A stretch of DNA of 64,000 nt from NCBI GenBank assembly GCA_037039925.1, contig JAXRKP010000118.1, positions 376,001 through 440,000 of the forward strand, read 5' to 3'. The translations under genes and the position numbers were made by a program. The stretch comes from Doris montereyensis (Eukaryota; Mollusca; Gastropoda; Nudibranchia; Dorididae). The notes beneath the pieces are model-generated. The model was not told where the DNA came from. It did no database searches and saw only the letters and a list, made by a program, of their open reading frames with translations. This document shows, in pieces, positions 12,780 through 25,600 of the stretch (position 1 is the stretch's first letter; each line of letters starts with the position of its first letter).

Positions 12780-13908
12780 GTTATAGTAGTAGTAGTATGG
12801 CGGTACCAATACTTAAGTATCAGAATCAGAATTGATAATTCGCAAAGGCATTTTGCCCATGAATGCGAATATAGTGTTACACTTCACAGTTCATATTCAC
12901 ACATTTTCACGTCCAAGCATACGTTTAAATTGGTCAACAGATAAGCTGTTGATGACTCTATTTGGCAGGGCATTCCACTCGCAGATGGTTCGAGGGAAAA
13001 AGCTGTGTTTGTAAATATTGGTCCGGGTATGTGGGTTGATGAATTTTTCCTGGTGATGATTTCTTGTTGAGCGAGTATATTCATTGTTAAGTTGAGAAAA
13101 ATAAGTTGGGATTTTCACGGTTGATGTGTCTGTGTTTATTGCTTTGTAAATATGTGTGAGGCGAGAGTGTTTTCGGCGGGTTTCCAGAGAAGACCAGTTA
13201 AGTTCCTGTAATGCTTGAGTCACGCATCCTTGTTCTCTTGACCAGCATTTTTTTACAACTCGCGCTGCCCGTCTCTGTACCTTTTCAATTTGGTCAATTT
13301 GGTATTGGTGGTGTGGATCCCATGCAGCACTAGCGTATTCTAGCGTCGGCCTAACAAGTGCTGTGTATGCGTGAGATTTAATTTGCAAGGGGCATTGACG
13401 CAGGTTTCGTGGATAAACCCAAGGCATCTATTTGCTTTTGATGTGATTTCATTTATATGATTATCCCATTGGAGTTTGTTGTTGAGGCGGACTCCCAGAT
13501 ATGGTATGCTTTGAACGTGTTCCAGATACTCGTTCATGAGGGTATAATCATATATGACTGGCTTTCGTTTTGGTGTAACGTTCATCACATAGCACTTTGA
13601 TGGATGGAATTTCATATGCCACTCTTCAGTCCATTTTTCAAGGGTTGACAGATCACTTTGAAGGTTTTCTGCACTGGCTTTGTTTGTTATTTCTTGAAAC
13701 AACAATCGTCCGCAAACAGTTTAAGATTTGTATCAGGGGACAGATTTTTCCCAAGATCATTTATGAATATTAAAAAACAGAGAGGTCCAAGGACAGGACA
13801 AGGTTCGCTTGATTTTCCTTCTAGGATTACTCTTTGTGTCCTACCACGGAGCCAACTTTCAAACCATTTCAAGAGTAATGATTGAATGAATTGGAAACTA
13901 AGTAGCAT
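12780..13908 (-). pseudogene. 5'-truncated CR1/jockey-like LINE, reverse transcriptase part
   Basis: Three overlapping minus-strand frames cover one protein. 13908-13687 has W-F-E-S-W-L-R-G-R-T-Q, then V-L-G-P-L-C-F-L-I-F-I-N-D-L (motif B area, with about ten residues around the usual P-Q-G missing) and L-F-A-D-D-C (motif C with the catalytic DD). 13705-13340 has the downstream L-x-x-W-x-x-x-W-x-M-K-F-x-x-x-K-C and Y-L-G-V-R-L-N. 13427-12897 has L-V-R-P-x-L-E-Y-A-S-A-A-W-D-P, the V-Q-R-R-A-A-R-V motif and S-F-F-P-R-T-I-x-x-W-N-x-L-P, the classic C-terminus. Two frameshifts are present. Sequence 5' of the palm domain is absent, as expected for incomplete target-primed reverse transcription. 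The 3' end runs into an ACT/TAG-type trinucleotide tail near 12776-12797, as CR1-group elements often do. Not functional. Confidence 0.88.
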
Positions 13909-14035
13909 TTATGATGAACCAAATGAAGATATAATGATATGTGTACAATTAAAGGCGAAAAGGACCTGTAAAAAATATTTTTTTGTAAACACATGTTATG
14001 AACTTAAAAATCTTAACTCTAAAACAAAACAAAAT

Positions 14036-14480
14036 CTCAGGAGTTAAGGTCATGGGAGATTTAGATGCTAGAGTAGGAAACAAAGAGTCAAATTGAAAGG
14101 AGAACTTGCAACTTTCCCAAATGGAGTAAGAATAATTTATTTTTCTGCATGAAGATATACCTTAATATTTAACAGTTCATTTGTTTGGTACTACAGGTAT
14201 TATCAAGTCTCGTTCATTTTATTTTATAGAACCATCAGTGACTGGATTTTGCTATAAATAAGACCTGAAATTTCAGTAAATTGGATGCTATCGAAATATA
14301 CTGTCTTGAAATTGGAATGATGAGGTTTCTCGGAATTTATTCTGTCTGTCTGTAATAATTAAACTTTTTCTTTGAAGGAAACTGAAAATACCGAGACAGG
14401 GCAGCCTGGAGAAAGATCATTTCAAGCATCTGAACCCACACACCGGAAGGTAGAAATAGAATTGATAAAGAAAGAAGAAA
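14036..14480 (+). pseudogene. Internally deleted LINE fragment (endonuclease motif plus 3' end)
   Basis: 14060-14095 reads V-M-G-D-L-D-A-R-V-G-N, the G-D-(F/L)-N-A-x-V-G motif of AP-type LINE endonucleases. 14358-14480 matches the 3' terminus of the LINE ending near 20040: AGGAAAC(A/T)GAAAAT, then GCCTGGAGAAAGATCAT, then CATCTGAACCCA(C/T)ACACCG and GATAAA. The reverse transcriptase in between is gone. It ends in GAAA-type simple repeat. Confidence 0.65.
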
Positions 14481-14984
14481 GAGGAAAACACCATTATTTA
14501 AATAGTTAGCAGTCAACTTGTTTGGCAGTACAATGAATGTAAAAGCTATTACAACAGATGAAATAGTATCTTAATGTTATGTCACCATAATGTGCTTAAC
14601 TGTCAAAAACGGTGCTAATTCTACTAGGAAATAGAGAGATAATAGCTGGACATTATAAAAAAAACTAAAAATGCAAAGCGGATTCCAGGTAGGCCTGTAT
14701 TTAAAACCTCGATATTAGACTAAGGAGATCGTTCTTGTTGCAATTTTTGCAATGGTACGTTTTTCAACTGCTCATTGTAACATTTAAAAAAAATCCTAAA
14801 TAAGATCGTGGAAAATTAAAATCTTTGTTTGAGTTTGTGCTCTCTGACTGGTTCTGCTTCGTTTGTTCCATGTCTTGAAACACCAAATGAATGTGGATTT
14901 TGCTGTGCTGTGACCCAACTATTGGATTTCGTGATTATTATGTATAATTTAGACCTGGGATTCCGACTAGTTCGATATTCGAAA

Positions 14985-15340
<356 letters not shown>

Positions 15341-15480
15341 TCTCTCACAATCCCTCTGCCTTCCTGCCTGTTTGTCTGTCTTTCCTCTGTTTTTGCTTGC
15401 GCGTCCGTCAGTTCAATCTCTATATATTATAGCCATACAATCGTAGCAATTATAAAATGTATGGGATGTGTAAAGTTATT

Positions 15481-15768
15481 TCAAGGCCATTACGGCCCGT
15501 AGAGCCGAAGCATATCCCTGTTTCTGTAGTGTGAAGCGTAACAGATGGTAATAATCACGTCCTGAATAGGACGCTAGTTTGACACAGATGTTTACTCCCA
15601 AGCTAGTGCTTGTACCCTTTTGTGCCGTGATGGAGTGTGAAAAATGCGTGTTAACTGTCGTTTTCAATGAACACAACGTCGGACCTAGCTTTGCTAGGAT
15701 TCGAACTCGACACCTCAAGATACCAAACCCGACAGCCACCGACGCCGTTTGTAAAATGTGTACCCATA
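15481..15768 (-). mobile_element. tRNA-derived SINE, copy 2 (best preserved)
   Basis: The minus strand begins near 15768 and shows GAGTTCGAATCCTA at about 15701-15714, a near-perfect pol III B box (GTTCGAATCC). The body shares GGACGCTAGTTTGACACAG and TACTCCCAAGCTAGTGCTTG (plus-strand reading) with copy 1, and the tail at the left end is AAGGCCATTACGG. It is the fullest member of the family here and could serve as the seed for a consensus. Confidence 0.85.
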
Positions 15769-16500
15769 CATAATAATTTATAAAGGAAAGGTAGCATGAC
15801 ATCCCAATAGATCTCTCCCCCCCCCCCCCAACCTTCACGCTTTTCTTCTGCCGTAGAATCGTTTGTATGACACATCAATATTTTATGAATAATTACACCT
15901 CAGTACAGAATTGAATGTTGCCCTTCTGTCAACTAAGATACGCTGTTCGTCTCAACCATCCACAGCTAATCAACCTAATTGTGCGCCTCTTCTAACAAAG
16001 CATGAATGTTTAAATAGTTAAGCCATCACAATGTAGCCTACTAGGAAAGTTCACACGCACTTGAACACGTTTATGTTTATACGACACTCTGCGAAGTACT
16101 CGATCTGGCCTCTTGCCCCTAATACTTTATATATGCCTAACTGGAGCTGCTCCGTGTATTTCGTAATATGCAGCTTGTTGAATGACCATGCTTGCACCCT
16201 ATCCAGAATGCAGCAAATGAGAACCACCCCTCCCCTACACACACAGTTTGTTCATCAAAAGCATATTTTACAAATAAATTAATCAATTACATTTTCAGAT
16301 TTCCCCTTTGCAATTGATCCAATCGAATACAACATTGTTGCACGTGTATAGCTTAAATTGGTAGTGTACTTCATTGGGTTTTTTTCACACCTAGAGGTTG
16401 TTTTCAGACAGGTGCGTCAGTGTTCTGATGGATGATGTCAAGAGGGCGCGGCCTAAAAAAGTTAACCCCTAGGATAAACCGTTGGCGATTTGTAGCTGTG
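15769..16500. other. Noncoding gap between SINE and LINE
   Basis: Contains a C13 run at 15817-15829. No gene was recognised. Confidence 0.5.
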
Positions 16501-17540
16501 AAGAAATTATGAATTATTTGATTTAGTTCTCGCTCTATGTTCGTCTAAGGGCATCCATTGTAATGTAACCGATTCGGTGATGGTCTTAATTGTGTCTTCC
16601 TCGTGCTTTGTCATTGCTCCCCAGAACAGCTTCTGATTTTCTTGATAATGGTAGCTTTCTTGAGGTCTTTGCCCAAACTCTTCACATTGTTCTTGTTTTG
16701 CTTTCCTCACTTTCTCTTTAGCAATATTTTTTTTAAATCACGTAATCTATCCTATCGCCTGGCCTCTTCGTCTGTAAGTATTTCTTTCAGGGTTCCTTCT
16801 TTTATTTGATATTAGTTTTGACATTCTACCGTGCTGTTCTCGCCTGTCTCCTTTAATCTGTTTCCTACCACAAACCTTTTCAGTGCAACTCAGGAGTATT
16901 TCCTTATACTGTTGCCATTTTTCTTCTATTGTGCTGTCATTCAGATCAATCTGCCGTTCACTGATACATCTTTTTTTATTCTAGATTGATATATCTGTTT
17001 GACTTCTGGCTTATTTAGTTCTTCTATTTTGAGTTAAGCAGTTTTCTTTTCTATCCTTTTCTATTTGTTTTCCTCACTCGGTAATCTCATTTTTGCAATC
17101 ACTAGATCAATGGTCTCTTTGGTCCATGCACCCTTTCACCATATGTCAGAATGCCGTTCCGCCCTTTCCAAAATTGTCTGCTTTAAAAGGTGCATTTAAC
17201 ATTCGTGTAATAAGATTAAGAGTCTACTAATCTGTAGCCGTACCCCTGGTCCTTTCTCATGTGGGAAAAGGGTGTTAGCTATTTTCGCTGTTAACTCCCT
17301 TAGTCTTTGGTCAACCAAAACCCGCCTGCAAGACAGTAGGTGTCATTTTCTTTCGGGGTTAACTCCCTCAGCCTTTGGTCGGTAAGACCTGCTTGCAAGG
17401 CAATACGTTGTGATTTTGTATTGGGGTTAACTCCCTTTGCCTTTGGTCAGCCAATACCCGCCTGCAAGGCGGCATAAGACTCATGGAGGGCGAAGAAGCC
17501 TAGTCCCTGCACAGATGCAAGCACCTGCTGGTAGTTCGGG
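16500..17540 (-). pseudogene. Monomer-headed LINE, copy C (5' UTR monomers plus linker region)
   Basis: Read on the minus strand, it starts near 17540 with three tandem monomers carrying GGTTAACTCCC (plus-strand GTTAACTCCCT at 17290, 17358 and 17426; period 68 bp). The endonuclease is almost wholly missing. It continues from about 17145 with the linker also seen at 17795-18240 in copy B, ending with A-K-Q-E-Q-x-E-E-F-G-Q and Q-K-L-F-W-G-A-M near 16620-16710. It lies head-to-head with copy B. Frameshifts are numerous. Confidence 0.75.
17270..17490 (-). promoter_or_regulatory. Tandem 5' UTR monomers of LINE copy C
   Basis: Three 68-bp units, each with GTTAACTCCCT, a CTTTGGTC(A/G) block and CCTGCAAG(G/A)C. 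The same units head two other copies. In mouse L1 such tandem 5' monomers act as promoter units; a promoter role here is inference. Confidence 0.6.
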
Positions 17541-17564
17541 GCACTAAAGCAAAGAAATTTAATC

Positions 17565-17630
17565 TTCATAGAGGGAAACAGAAAATGTCAGGACAGAGTA
17601 GCCTGAAGAAAGACCATGTCGAGCGTCTAA
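17565..17630 (+). repeat. Isolated 3'-end scrap of the same LINE family
   Basis: GGGAAACAGAAAATGTCAGG and GCCTGAAGAAAGACCATGTC match the 3' end at about 19945-19995. It sits directly before the endonuclease part of copy B, so the order 3' end then endonuclease marks a junction of separate insertions. Confidence 0.65.
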
Positions 17631-17639
17631 ATAGCCGAC

Positions 17640-20040
17640 ACCTTTTTTCCTTATAAAGATATCTACAAATATACAAGAGTAAATGAAGACAGGTGTGAAA
17701 AGTCAATGATAGACTACATAATAGTTAGCAGCTCCTTTTTTTACAGTACATTGGATGCAAGAGTAAACAGAGGAGCAAAAATATTTAGTGATCATCACTT
17801 AGTGATTGCCAAAATGAGATTACTGACTGAGGAAAACAAACAGAAAAGTAAAGAGAAGAAAGCTACTAAACTCAAAATAGAGGAATTAAATAAACCAGTA
17901 GTAAAACAGGTATACCACTCTAGGATAAAAAGACTTATCAGTGAAAGACAGATGGATCTGAATGATAGCACAATAGAAGATAAGTGGCAGGCGTATAAAG
18001 AAACACAGCTCAGTTGTACTGAAGAGGTCTGTGGTAAGAAACAAATTAAAGGAGATAGGAAAAGAACAGCATGGTGGAATGAAAATGTCAAGACTAAGAT
18101 CAAAGATGGAAGAAATACTTGCAAACAAAGAGACCAGAGGATAGGATAGATTACGTGAATAAAAGAACTATCGCCAAAGAGGAAGTGAGGAAAGCCAAAC
18201 AGGAACAATGGGAAGATTTTGGACAAAGACTCCAAAGAAAGCTATCAAGGAAATCAAAAGCTGTTCTGGGGGGGGGGGGGGGCGATGAAGAGCATGAGAA
18301 AGATTAAAGCATGCCCAATACGACAAATTAAGAATGTCAAAGGAGAAATAATGAAAGAAGACAGAGAAATCATGGAAATATGGAGAAAACATTTTCACCA
18401 ATTACATAATCCCTCCAGAACGTATGAAACAAGGAGTAAAGATCAATTAGTAAGAGTATCAAGTAATCCAGAGGAGACAGCTGACGATGTAAATATATCA
18501 ATGGAAGAAATCCAAACAGCTATAAGAAAAGTCAAAATTAGGAAAAACCCAGGAGCAGATCAAGTTTATCCAGAAATGATTAAAAACCAAGGGAGAGAGG
18601 CAGACAAACTACTACATGCAATATGTCAACAAGCATGGAAGTCCAAACAGGTGCCAGACGACTGGAAAAAGGAACACATAAGAAAGGATCAACTATGGAA
18701 TGATCAAACTATAAAGGGATATCATTACTTAGCGTTCCAGGAAAAGTATATGCCTGGATACTGGAAATGAGACTAAGCAAAAGAGTAGAGGATCAGATTG
18801 GAAAGCATCAGAGTTGATTTATCCCAGGAAGAAGTGTACAAGATCATATATTTACAATTAGACAAATAATAGAAAAATTCCTTGAGAGAAACATTGACTT
18901 GCACCTGTGTTTTATTGACGTAGAAAAGGCATTTGACACTGTGAGGAGGGACGAACTGTGGCATTCCTTAAAAGAACACAATGTAGAGCAAAATTTAATA
19001 GAAGCCATTAAAAGATTTTATAATAAACCAACATTTGCAGTGAGAGTAGCTGGAAATGTATTAGAAGAATTTGAGGTAGATATAGGCGTAAGACAGGGTT
19101 GTATCCTAAGTCCACTTTTGTTTATCACATTTATGGATTCAGTCGCAAAGGCATCCTCAAAAAATGAAGAAAATGAATGTAGGTTTGTGGAAGCTCAAAC
19201 CAGTAAATGTATCAATGCTTTCATTTGCCGATGATTTAGTTCTGTTTGGAAAATCAGAAACTGACCTTCAGTCGAATATCAACATTATGAACAAGGAACT
19301 AAATAAAAGAGGAATGAGAGTAAATGCAAAGAAAATCATAACAATGCTAGTAACTAGGGAAGCTAAAACACAAACTCTTAAATTGGGCAGGGGAGAATTT
19401 AGAACAAGTTCAAAACTACAATTACCTAGGAGTAATGATTAACTCTGAGGGAAAACTAAGAGAAGAAATCAGCCAGAGAATCAAAAAGGCAAGTGCTATA
19501 TATAACCATCTAGGAAAGGTATTTGTAGGTAAGCAAGAATTGTCAACAAAAACCAAAATGGCAGTATACAATACAGTTTATTGTCCTACTCTCCTCTATG
19601 GCAGCGAAACTTGGACTTTAGACAATAGAGAATACAGTAGAGTACAGACAGCTGAAATGAAATATCTAAGAAGAGTCGTAGGGAAAACTAAACGAGATAA
19701 AATCAGAAACACAACAATAAGAATCAAAAACATAATCAAACCAAAGCAGATGGCATAAAAACTAAGATAGAAACAAATCAATTGAGACGGTTTGGGCATG
19801 TAAACAGAATGAATGACAATAGAAAAGCTAAATCAGTATACAGTGCTAAAGCCCAAGGTAAAATACCAAAAGGCAGACCTCGGAGAAAGTGGGAAGAAGA
19901 TATAAAACAGGCATTGAAGCATATAAATTTAAAGTTTTTTGGAAGGAAACAGAAAATGCCAGGACATGGCATCCTGGAGAAAGATCATCTCGGGCATCTG
20001 AACCCATACACCGAAAGGTAGAATGGGAACTGATAAAAAG
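17640..20040 (+). pseudogene. Monomer-family LINE, copy B (endonuclease C-terminus to 3' end)
   Basis: Most complete coding copy of this family in the window. The endonuclease end is at 17640-17830 (C-E-K-S-M-I-D-Y-I-I-V and S-D-H-H-L-V-I-A-K-M, the S-D-H catalytic motif). A lysine-rich linker follows (17830-18300), then the RT: R-K-N-P-G-A-D near 18550, motif A F-I-D-V-E-K-A-F-D-T-V at 18910-18945, motif B V-R-Q-G-C-I-L-S-P-L-L-F at 19090-19125, motif C S-F-A-D-D-L-V-L-F at about 19220-19248, then P-T-L-L-Y-G-S-E-T-W near 19590. The C-terminus has F-G-H-V-N-R-M at 19790 and G-R-P-R-R-K-W at 19870. Frames break several times, including at a 15-bp G run (18268-18282) where other copies have four Gs. 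The RTE-like C-terminus and simple-repeat tail suggest an RTE-related clade, not proven. The 3' end abuts the TA/GA microsatellite. Confidence 0.88.
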
Positions 20041-20634
<594 letters not shown>

Positions 20635-20639
20635 GGAAA

Positions 20640-21050
20640 AAGTTTTGTGATAAGAAGAGAAAGAAACAAGGCGATCTAATCACACCTAAACTATATACAG
20701 CACCCACAGAACCTCAAATACAGATTCATTATTGACGATATATTGACCGTAAAGATTTAAGTAGATGTTGTCTTGCTGTGCACAGATGACAAATGAAAGC
20801 AGGTCTTAACATGTTAAGCATACAAAGCAAGCAAAATTGGTTAAAACATCCGTTTAGGAAAACCGAATATATGGCACATAGTGAAACAGAAGAAAAGATA
20901 GAAATGAAAAAAGAACAAAAATTGCATAGGGGTTGAGAATCTTACCTTAGACTAAGTTAGAGTTAAGAGTAGTTTGTCAAAATTATACGAGATTAATAGA
21001 GATGAATAAAAGTAGAGCGTTTCAATGAAGATTTGATTGCTTGTTTTATT
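20640..21050. other. Noncoding gap after the microsatellite
   Basis: No gene or named repeat was recognised. Confidence 0.5.
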
Positions 21051-21054
21051 TGAA

Positions 21055-21385
21055 CTTTACCCAGTCCATCATCTGTGGTGATTTCAGGATTAATTAAGGT
21101 CTGTTTCAGATTCATTAACATAAACTTCACCTACCCTATACGGTGATCTCAGGAATTTGGAATTCATTTAAAATTACCCCATCCACCATTATGTGGTCTC
21201 AGGTGAATTGAGAGGAAACGGCAAGATGAAATAATATTAGTGAAAGAAGGAAAGAAAAGGAGTAGGACCTACCAGCACTGCCCGCCGGTGATCACAGATC
21301 GAATTGAGCGCAAACAACTAGATAAAAGACATGGAAAGAGTGATAAGAAAGAAATACATTGCAGGACCTACCACCACTACCAGTA
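21055..21385 (+). repeat. Dispersed repeat 'TCCACCATA-GTGATCTCAGG', copies 2-3 (degenerate tandem)
   Basis: At least three starts of the unit follow each other: CCCAGTCCATCATCTGTGGTGATTTCAGG near 21060 (partly mismatched), CTATACGGTGATCTCAGG near 21135, and CCATCCACCATTATGTGGTCTCAGG near 21180. These are followed by GGAAAGAAAAGGAGTAGGACCTACC and a repeat of that end near 21335-21375. A GA microsatellite follows immediately. Confidence 0.6.
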
Positions 21386-21410
21386 GATAACACCGAAGAA
21401 GAAGAAAAAG

Positions 21411-21417
<7 letters not shown>

Positions 21418-21499
<82 letters not shown>

Positions 21500-21558
21500 G
21501 AGAGAGAGACAGACAGAGAGAGAGACAGACAGAGAGAGAGAGACAGAGAGAGAGAGGA
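21418..21558. repeat. (GA)n microsatellite with (GACA)n interruptions
   Basis: GA dinucleotide with several CAGA variants in the distal half. Confidence 0.97.
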
Positions 21559-21594
21559 GGAGGAGGGGAAAGGGTTTGTTCGTTTGTTTCACAG

Positions 21595-21715
21595 CAATTT
21601 ACCCCATTCACCATAACCTCAGGGTGTAATTAAGAGAACACAACAGAATGAAATACGGATGAAAGAGAGAAAGGAAAGAAGTATGACCCACCAATGGCAC
21701 CCGCCAACCGCAGAT
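21595..21715 (+). repeat. Dispersed repeat 'TCCACCATA-GTGATCTCAGG', copy 4
   Basis: TTTACCCCATTCACCATAACCTCAGGGTGTAATTAAGAG in register with the other copies, then GAAAGGAAAGAAGTATGACCCACC and GCACCCGCC. Confidence 0.6.
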
Positions 21716-21851
21716 ATGGGGGAAGGGAGATGAAGCGAGAAAATCAGTATTAAAATGCATTACAATTAGTCATTACCGTCCGAAAAATGAAACAAAGAAG
21801 TCTTCTTTTGGTCGCAAATCCACAGATCTGCATCCAAAGACACGAGAACCT

Positions 21852-22025
21852 CCCCCCCCCCCCCCCCCAAAAACAAAACAACAACAAAAACTCCCTTCAA
21901 ATGAAAAAAAAAAAATAAAATTCAACAACAAAAATGCCGGATAGACAGAGACAAAGAGAAATACATCCGTTGTGTTCGATACATCGCCTCTTTCAAGTCC
22001 AGTAGGTAACCCCCCCCCCCCCCCC
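21852..22025. repeat. Two long poly-C runs
   Basis: C17 at 21852-21868 and C16 at 22010-22025. Similar G or C runs of 13 or more occur at 8488, 15817, 18268 and 56832. Confidence 0.9.
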
Positions 22026-22557
22026 ATCTTCTCACCTCCACAAACAGTTCAGACTCAGAGTAGACACATATACACACATATTAAAATGAAATAAAATACA
22101 AATGAAAATTTTCTGGATTTTTCCCCAAAAAAGTTTATTCTAACAAACTGGAAAAAAACCCTAAGCAATTCTTTTAAATCGCTTTCATTGTAGTTGTAGA
22201 GCACAAAAAAAAAATCTAAATTAAATAAGATTCATCACATTTTACCATTCTGGCTAATTCAAGAAATATACATTAACTTAAATATCAGCAATATAAATAA
22301 GTTTATGTATAGTATGGAAACTAGTAAAAATAAGCCATGATGAAATTAAACAAATGCTAATCCATACATTAAAGGAAAGTAACGTGGTCATGTTTATAAT
22401 ACAAAGTATATGTAGACATCTATTTATTGGGACAAGAAAGTCGGGTACTCGGGATGGAACTTGGCACATGATTGAGCGAAAATATTCAGACTCATACTTA
22501 AAAAGAAAGCAAGCAACAAACGATCTACATAATAAGAGATAACAGTGATAGAGTAAT

Positions 22558-22558
<1 letters not shown>

Positions 22559-22646
<88 letters not shown>
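22559..22646. repeat. (GA)n microsatellite
   Basis: About 88 bp of perfect AG dinucleotide. Confidence 0.97.
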
Positions 22647-22647
<1 letters not shown>

Positions 22648-25600
22648 TGCTTACAAAAAATAGCGATCACAATTAGCCAACGAATGGCCTTTATCTTCAA
22701 ACACAAAAACAGAGAGACACTGGAATACAGAATAGTCATCCAAAAAAAAAAACAACAACCCAAAGACAAAACTGGTTATTCTAAAAATAAAACTATACAA
22801 ATTATTCTGCACACAAACATGGCAGCTGTGGTATGTCAAAATACTACAAATTTTTGAAGGTGCAATGGCTATGAAGAAATTGCCATGATACATAAATATG
22901 TAACTAATTTCCAAACGATACGAAGGACAGGAGGAATTGTTTACATTGTAAATAGTTGTAAGCACAAAATCTTCAGCCTTTCTTTGACACAGCAAGGTAA
23001 ACATCACATAACTTTGCAGAAAAACTGACCACAAACACATCAGTATTTCAAAAAACCCCCAACAATGTTACATGTATAACATCTTTATGTGAAGTGATAC
23101 TATACTGGAGATGCATAGCTAACTAAGTCTTTCTTTCAGTTTTTGCTAATTTATGTTACACTTACATATAATATTAAGCTTTCTTTCTTTCTTTATCAGT
23201 TTCAATTCCTACTCCTCCGGTGTATGGGTACATATTAAGCAAGAAATGAAATAAAACCTTGAAGAAATACATGTACTTCACAAGAAATGAAAATATAAAA
23301 ACAAGTATATGTATACATTTTAATAAGGCAAAAGTTCAGACATATTACACAATTGGAAACTATATAAAAGACAATAACATTAAGGATTGAATGTAAAGTA
23401 GACACTAATAAAATAACTTGGTATAAAATGGGATGAAAGTTAATTAAAAGTTATGTAAGAAGGTCAACATGGATTTCGAATAGATTTAACACACAAAAAC
23501 AAACAAACCACAAAAAATAAAAATGTTTTAAATACCATGGAAGAACGGTCAATAAAGAGAGGGAGAGTATGATCAGTTTAATTTAAATCACCAGTATTGT
23601 TCCACTTGGTGCCTGCAGGTGTAACACCCATCAGCGCCAGTCCGTAATCAGTCATCAATGAATATAAATAAATTGAAGCTTGGGGCCAAATAAAAAGCCT
23701 GATTTGCCACTTATTATCCATGTTATGTGATTTCTGTTGTGGAAGAAATTACTAATATCCACCATAGAGGTTTCAAAGTATATTTTGTATCATATCTTAA
23801 TTATGACACTGTAATACTACATGTATTATGCTTCACATGAAAAAGAGATAAAGAATAAACAATGCTGGTATCAGAATAAATAAGAAAGGTAAACAATCAC
23901 CCTGTAGACTATTTAGTATAGCACAAAGGAATAAACAGATTTCTAAAATTGAAGTACATAAAACATTTTCAAAGCCACTGTCCACTAAATAAGTTTATAT
24001 CAAATTTGGGTGCCAATCAATAAGAATTACACACTTCTGATGGAGGTAGACACAGGTCAAAACTATAATCGAAAAACGATCTAAAAGCAATTCATGGAAA
24101 TGTTCACAAAACAAAAATATAGCGACCTTCTAATAGTACTCCTCTATACACATAACTTTTTTTACGTATTCTTATTATTCAATTAAAATATTAAAAAACT
24201 AGTGAGTGTGGAATAGCAAAATACATGTAACTCCTTTTTTTTCTTCTTAACCGTAGCATGCTGTACATCATATTTAAAAAAAATACAAGCACCAACGATA
24301 ATAGGTAATAGGAGGAAATTTATGCATATAACCTCAAACTGATTTTACTGTCATGTTAACACAATCAGGCCAGTTACCAGTTATTTGCCATGTTTTACTG
24401 TCATGTTAATATGATCAGGCCAGAATACCAGTTATTTGCCATGTTTTACTGTCATGTTAACATGAAAGTGTTAAATGATTCATAAAAGTATAAAAATATC
24501 ACATTTTATACAGTATTTTACGTTTATAATAAAGAAAAACAAAACAGAAAAAAAAAAAACATTAAAAAGACACAAATCAAAAACTAAATTTATTTAGATA
24601 TATGTGTACAAGAAATAGTCCATCTATTTTTTATATAGGGTATACCACTCTTACTAACTATATTTCGGTCAGATTGTTCAACATTATCAACTTTATATAG
24701 ACAAACATTAATAACTGCTCAGAGAATATAATAGTAAAAGTACAAAAACAACCATTTTAGTAGTTATTAAGGTTAAGGCCATTCAAAGCAACAAAGGAAA
24801 GGATTTATATTTTTCTGATAACATTTATAAGTATTTAAGCATTATAAGACAAAAACACCTTAGAAAAATATATAAAATGAAACAGCCTACAGCACAGAAG
24901 AGTAAATGGAAGTATACAAAAGCAAAACGACGTTTAAGACTACATTGACCCTCAATGGATTCCATTGAAAAAAAAGAAAAGAAAAAAGAAGCCTCACAAA
25001 AAACCTTAATCCAACACACTAACATTCCTGATGCTTTCTTTGCATTTGACTTCCAAAGTCATCAGTACTAATTAATAGCAAGGAACACACGTGTAAGACT
25101 GCTTCAGCAGAAAGACCGATATAAATTTGAAAGACACTCCACGATTTTTTGGGGTGATTGGGCAAAGTACTTAAGAACTGGCTGTTCTGAAATTAGTAAA
25201 ATTATCTAATACATAAACAGAGCATTTTATAGTTTCCTTTGAAAAAAAGAAGAGAAAAATATTACATGGCTCATAGCAAAATGACAAAAAAACGAAATTA
25301 AACTGTAATAAAATAAAATGCTTAAAATTATCTTTCAAATAGTGCACTATAGCTTGCTTTAATATAATGTATTGATGGACCCATTTTCAATTAAGGAATA
25401 GTTGATACAAAGGGCGAAGAATTTAGGAAAAAGCACAACCTTAGACCATATAAAATATATCCATGGTTGATGCTTGAAAAGAGTTATCATTAATTTGTTC
25501 AAATAGAAACCTCTGGGGGATATGGAAGTCATGGTAAAACTCAAGAAAGAAAATAATATTCCATTTACCATTAGGAGGTGGTTTGTTTAGATAAAGTGTA

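Noticed and set aside
16500..20040. Head-to-head LINE copies C and B as a twin-priming 5' inversion of one insertion
   Set aside because: The two parts overlap in content (both contain the linker) and a foreign 3'-end scrap lies between them, so separate insertions fit better.
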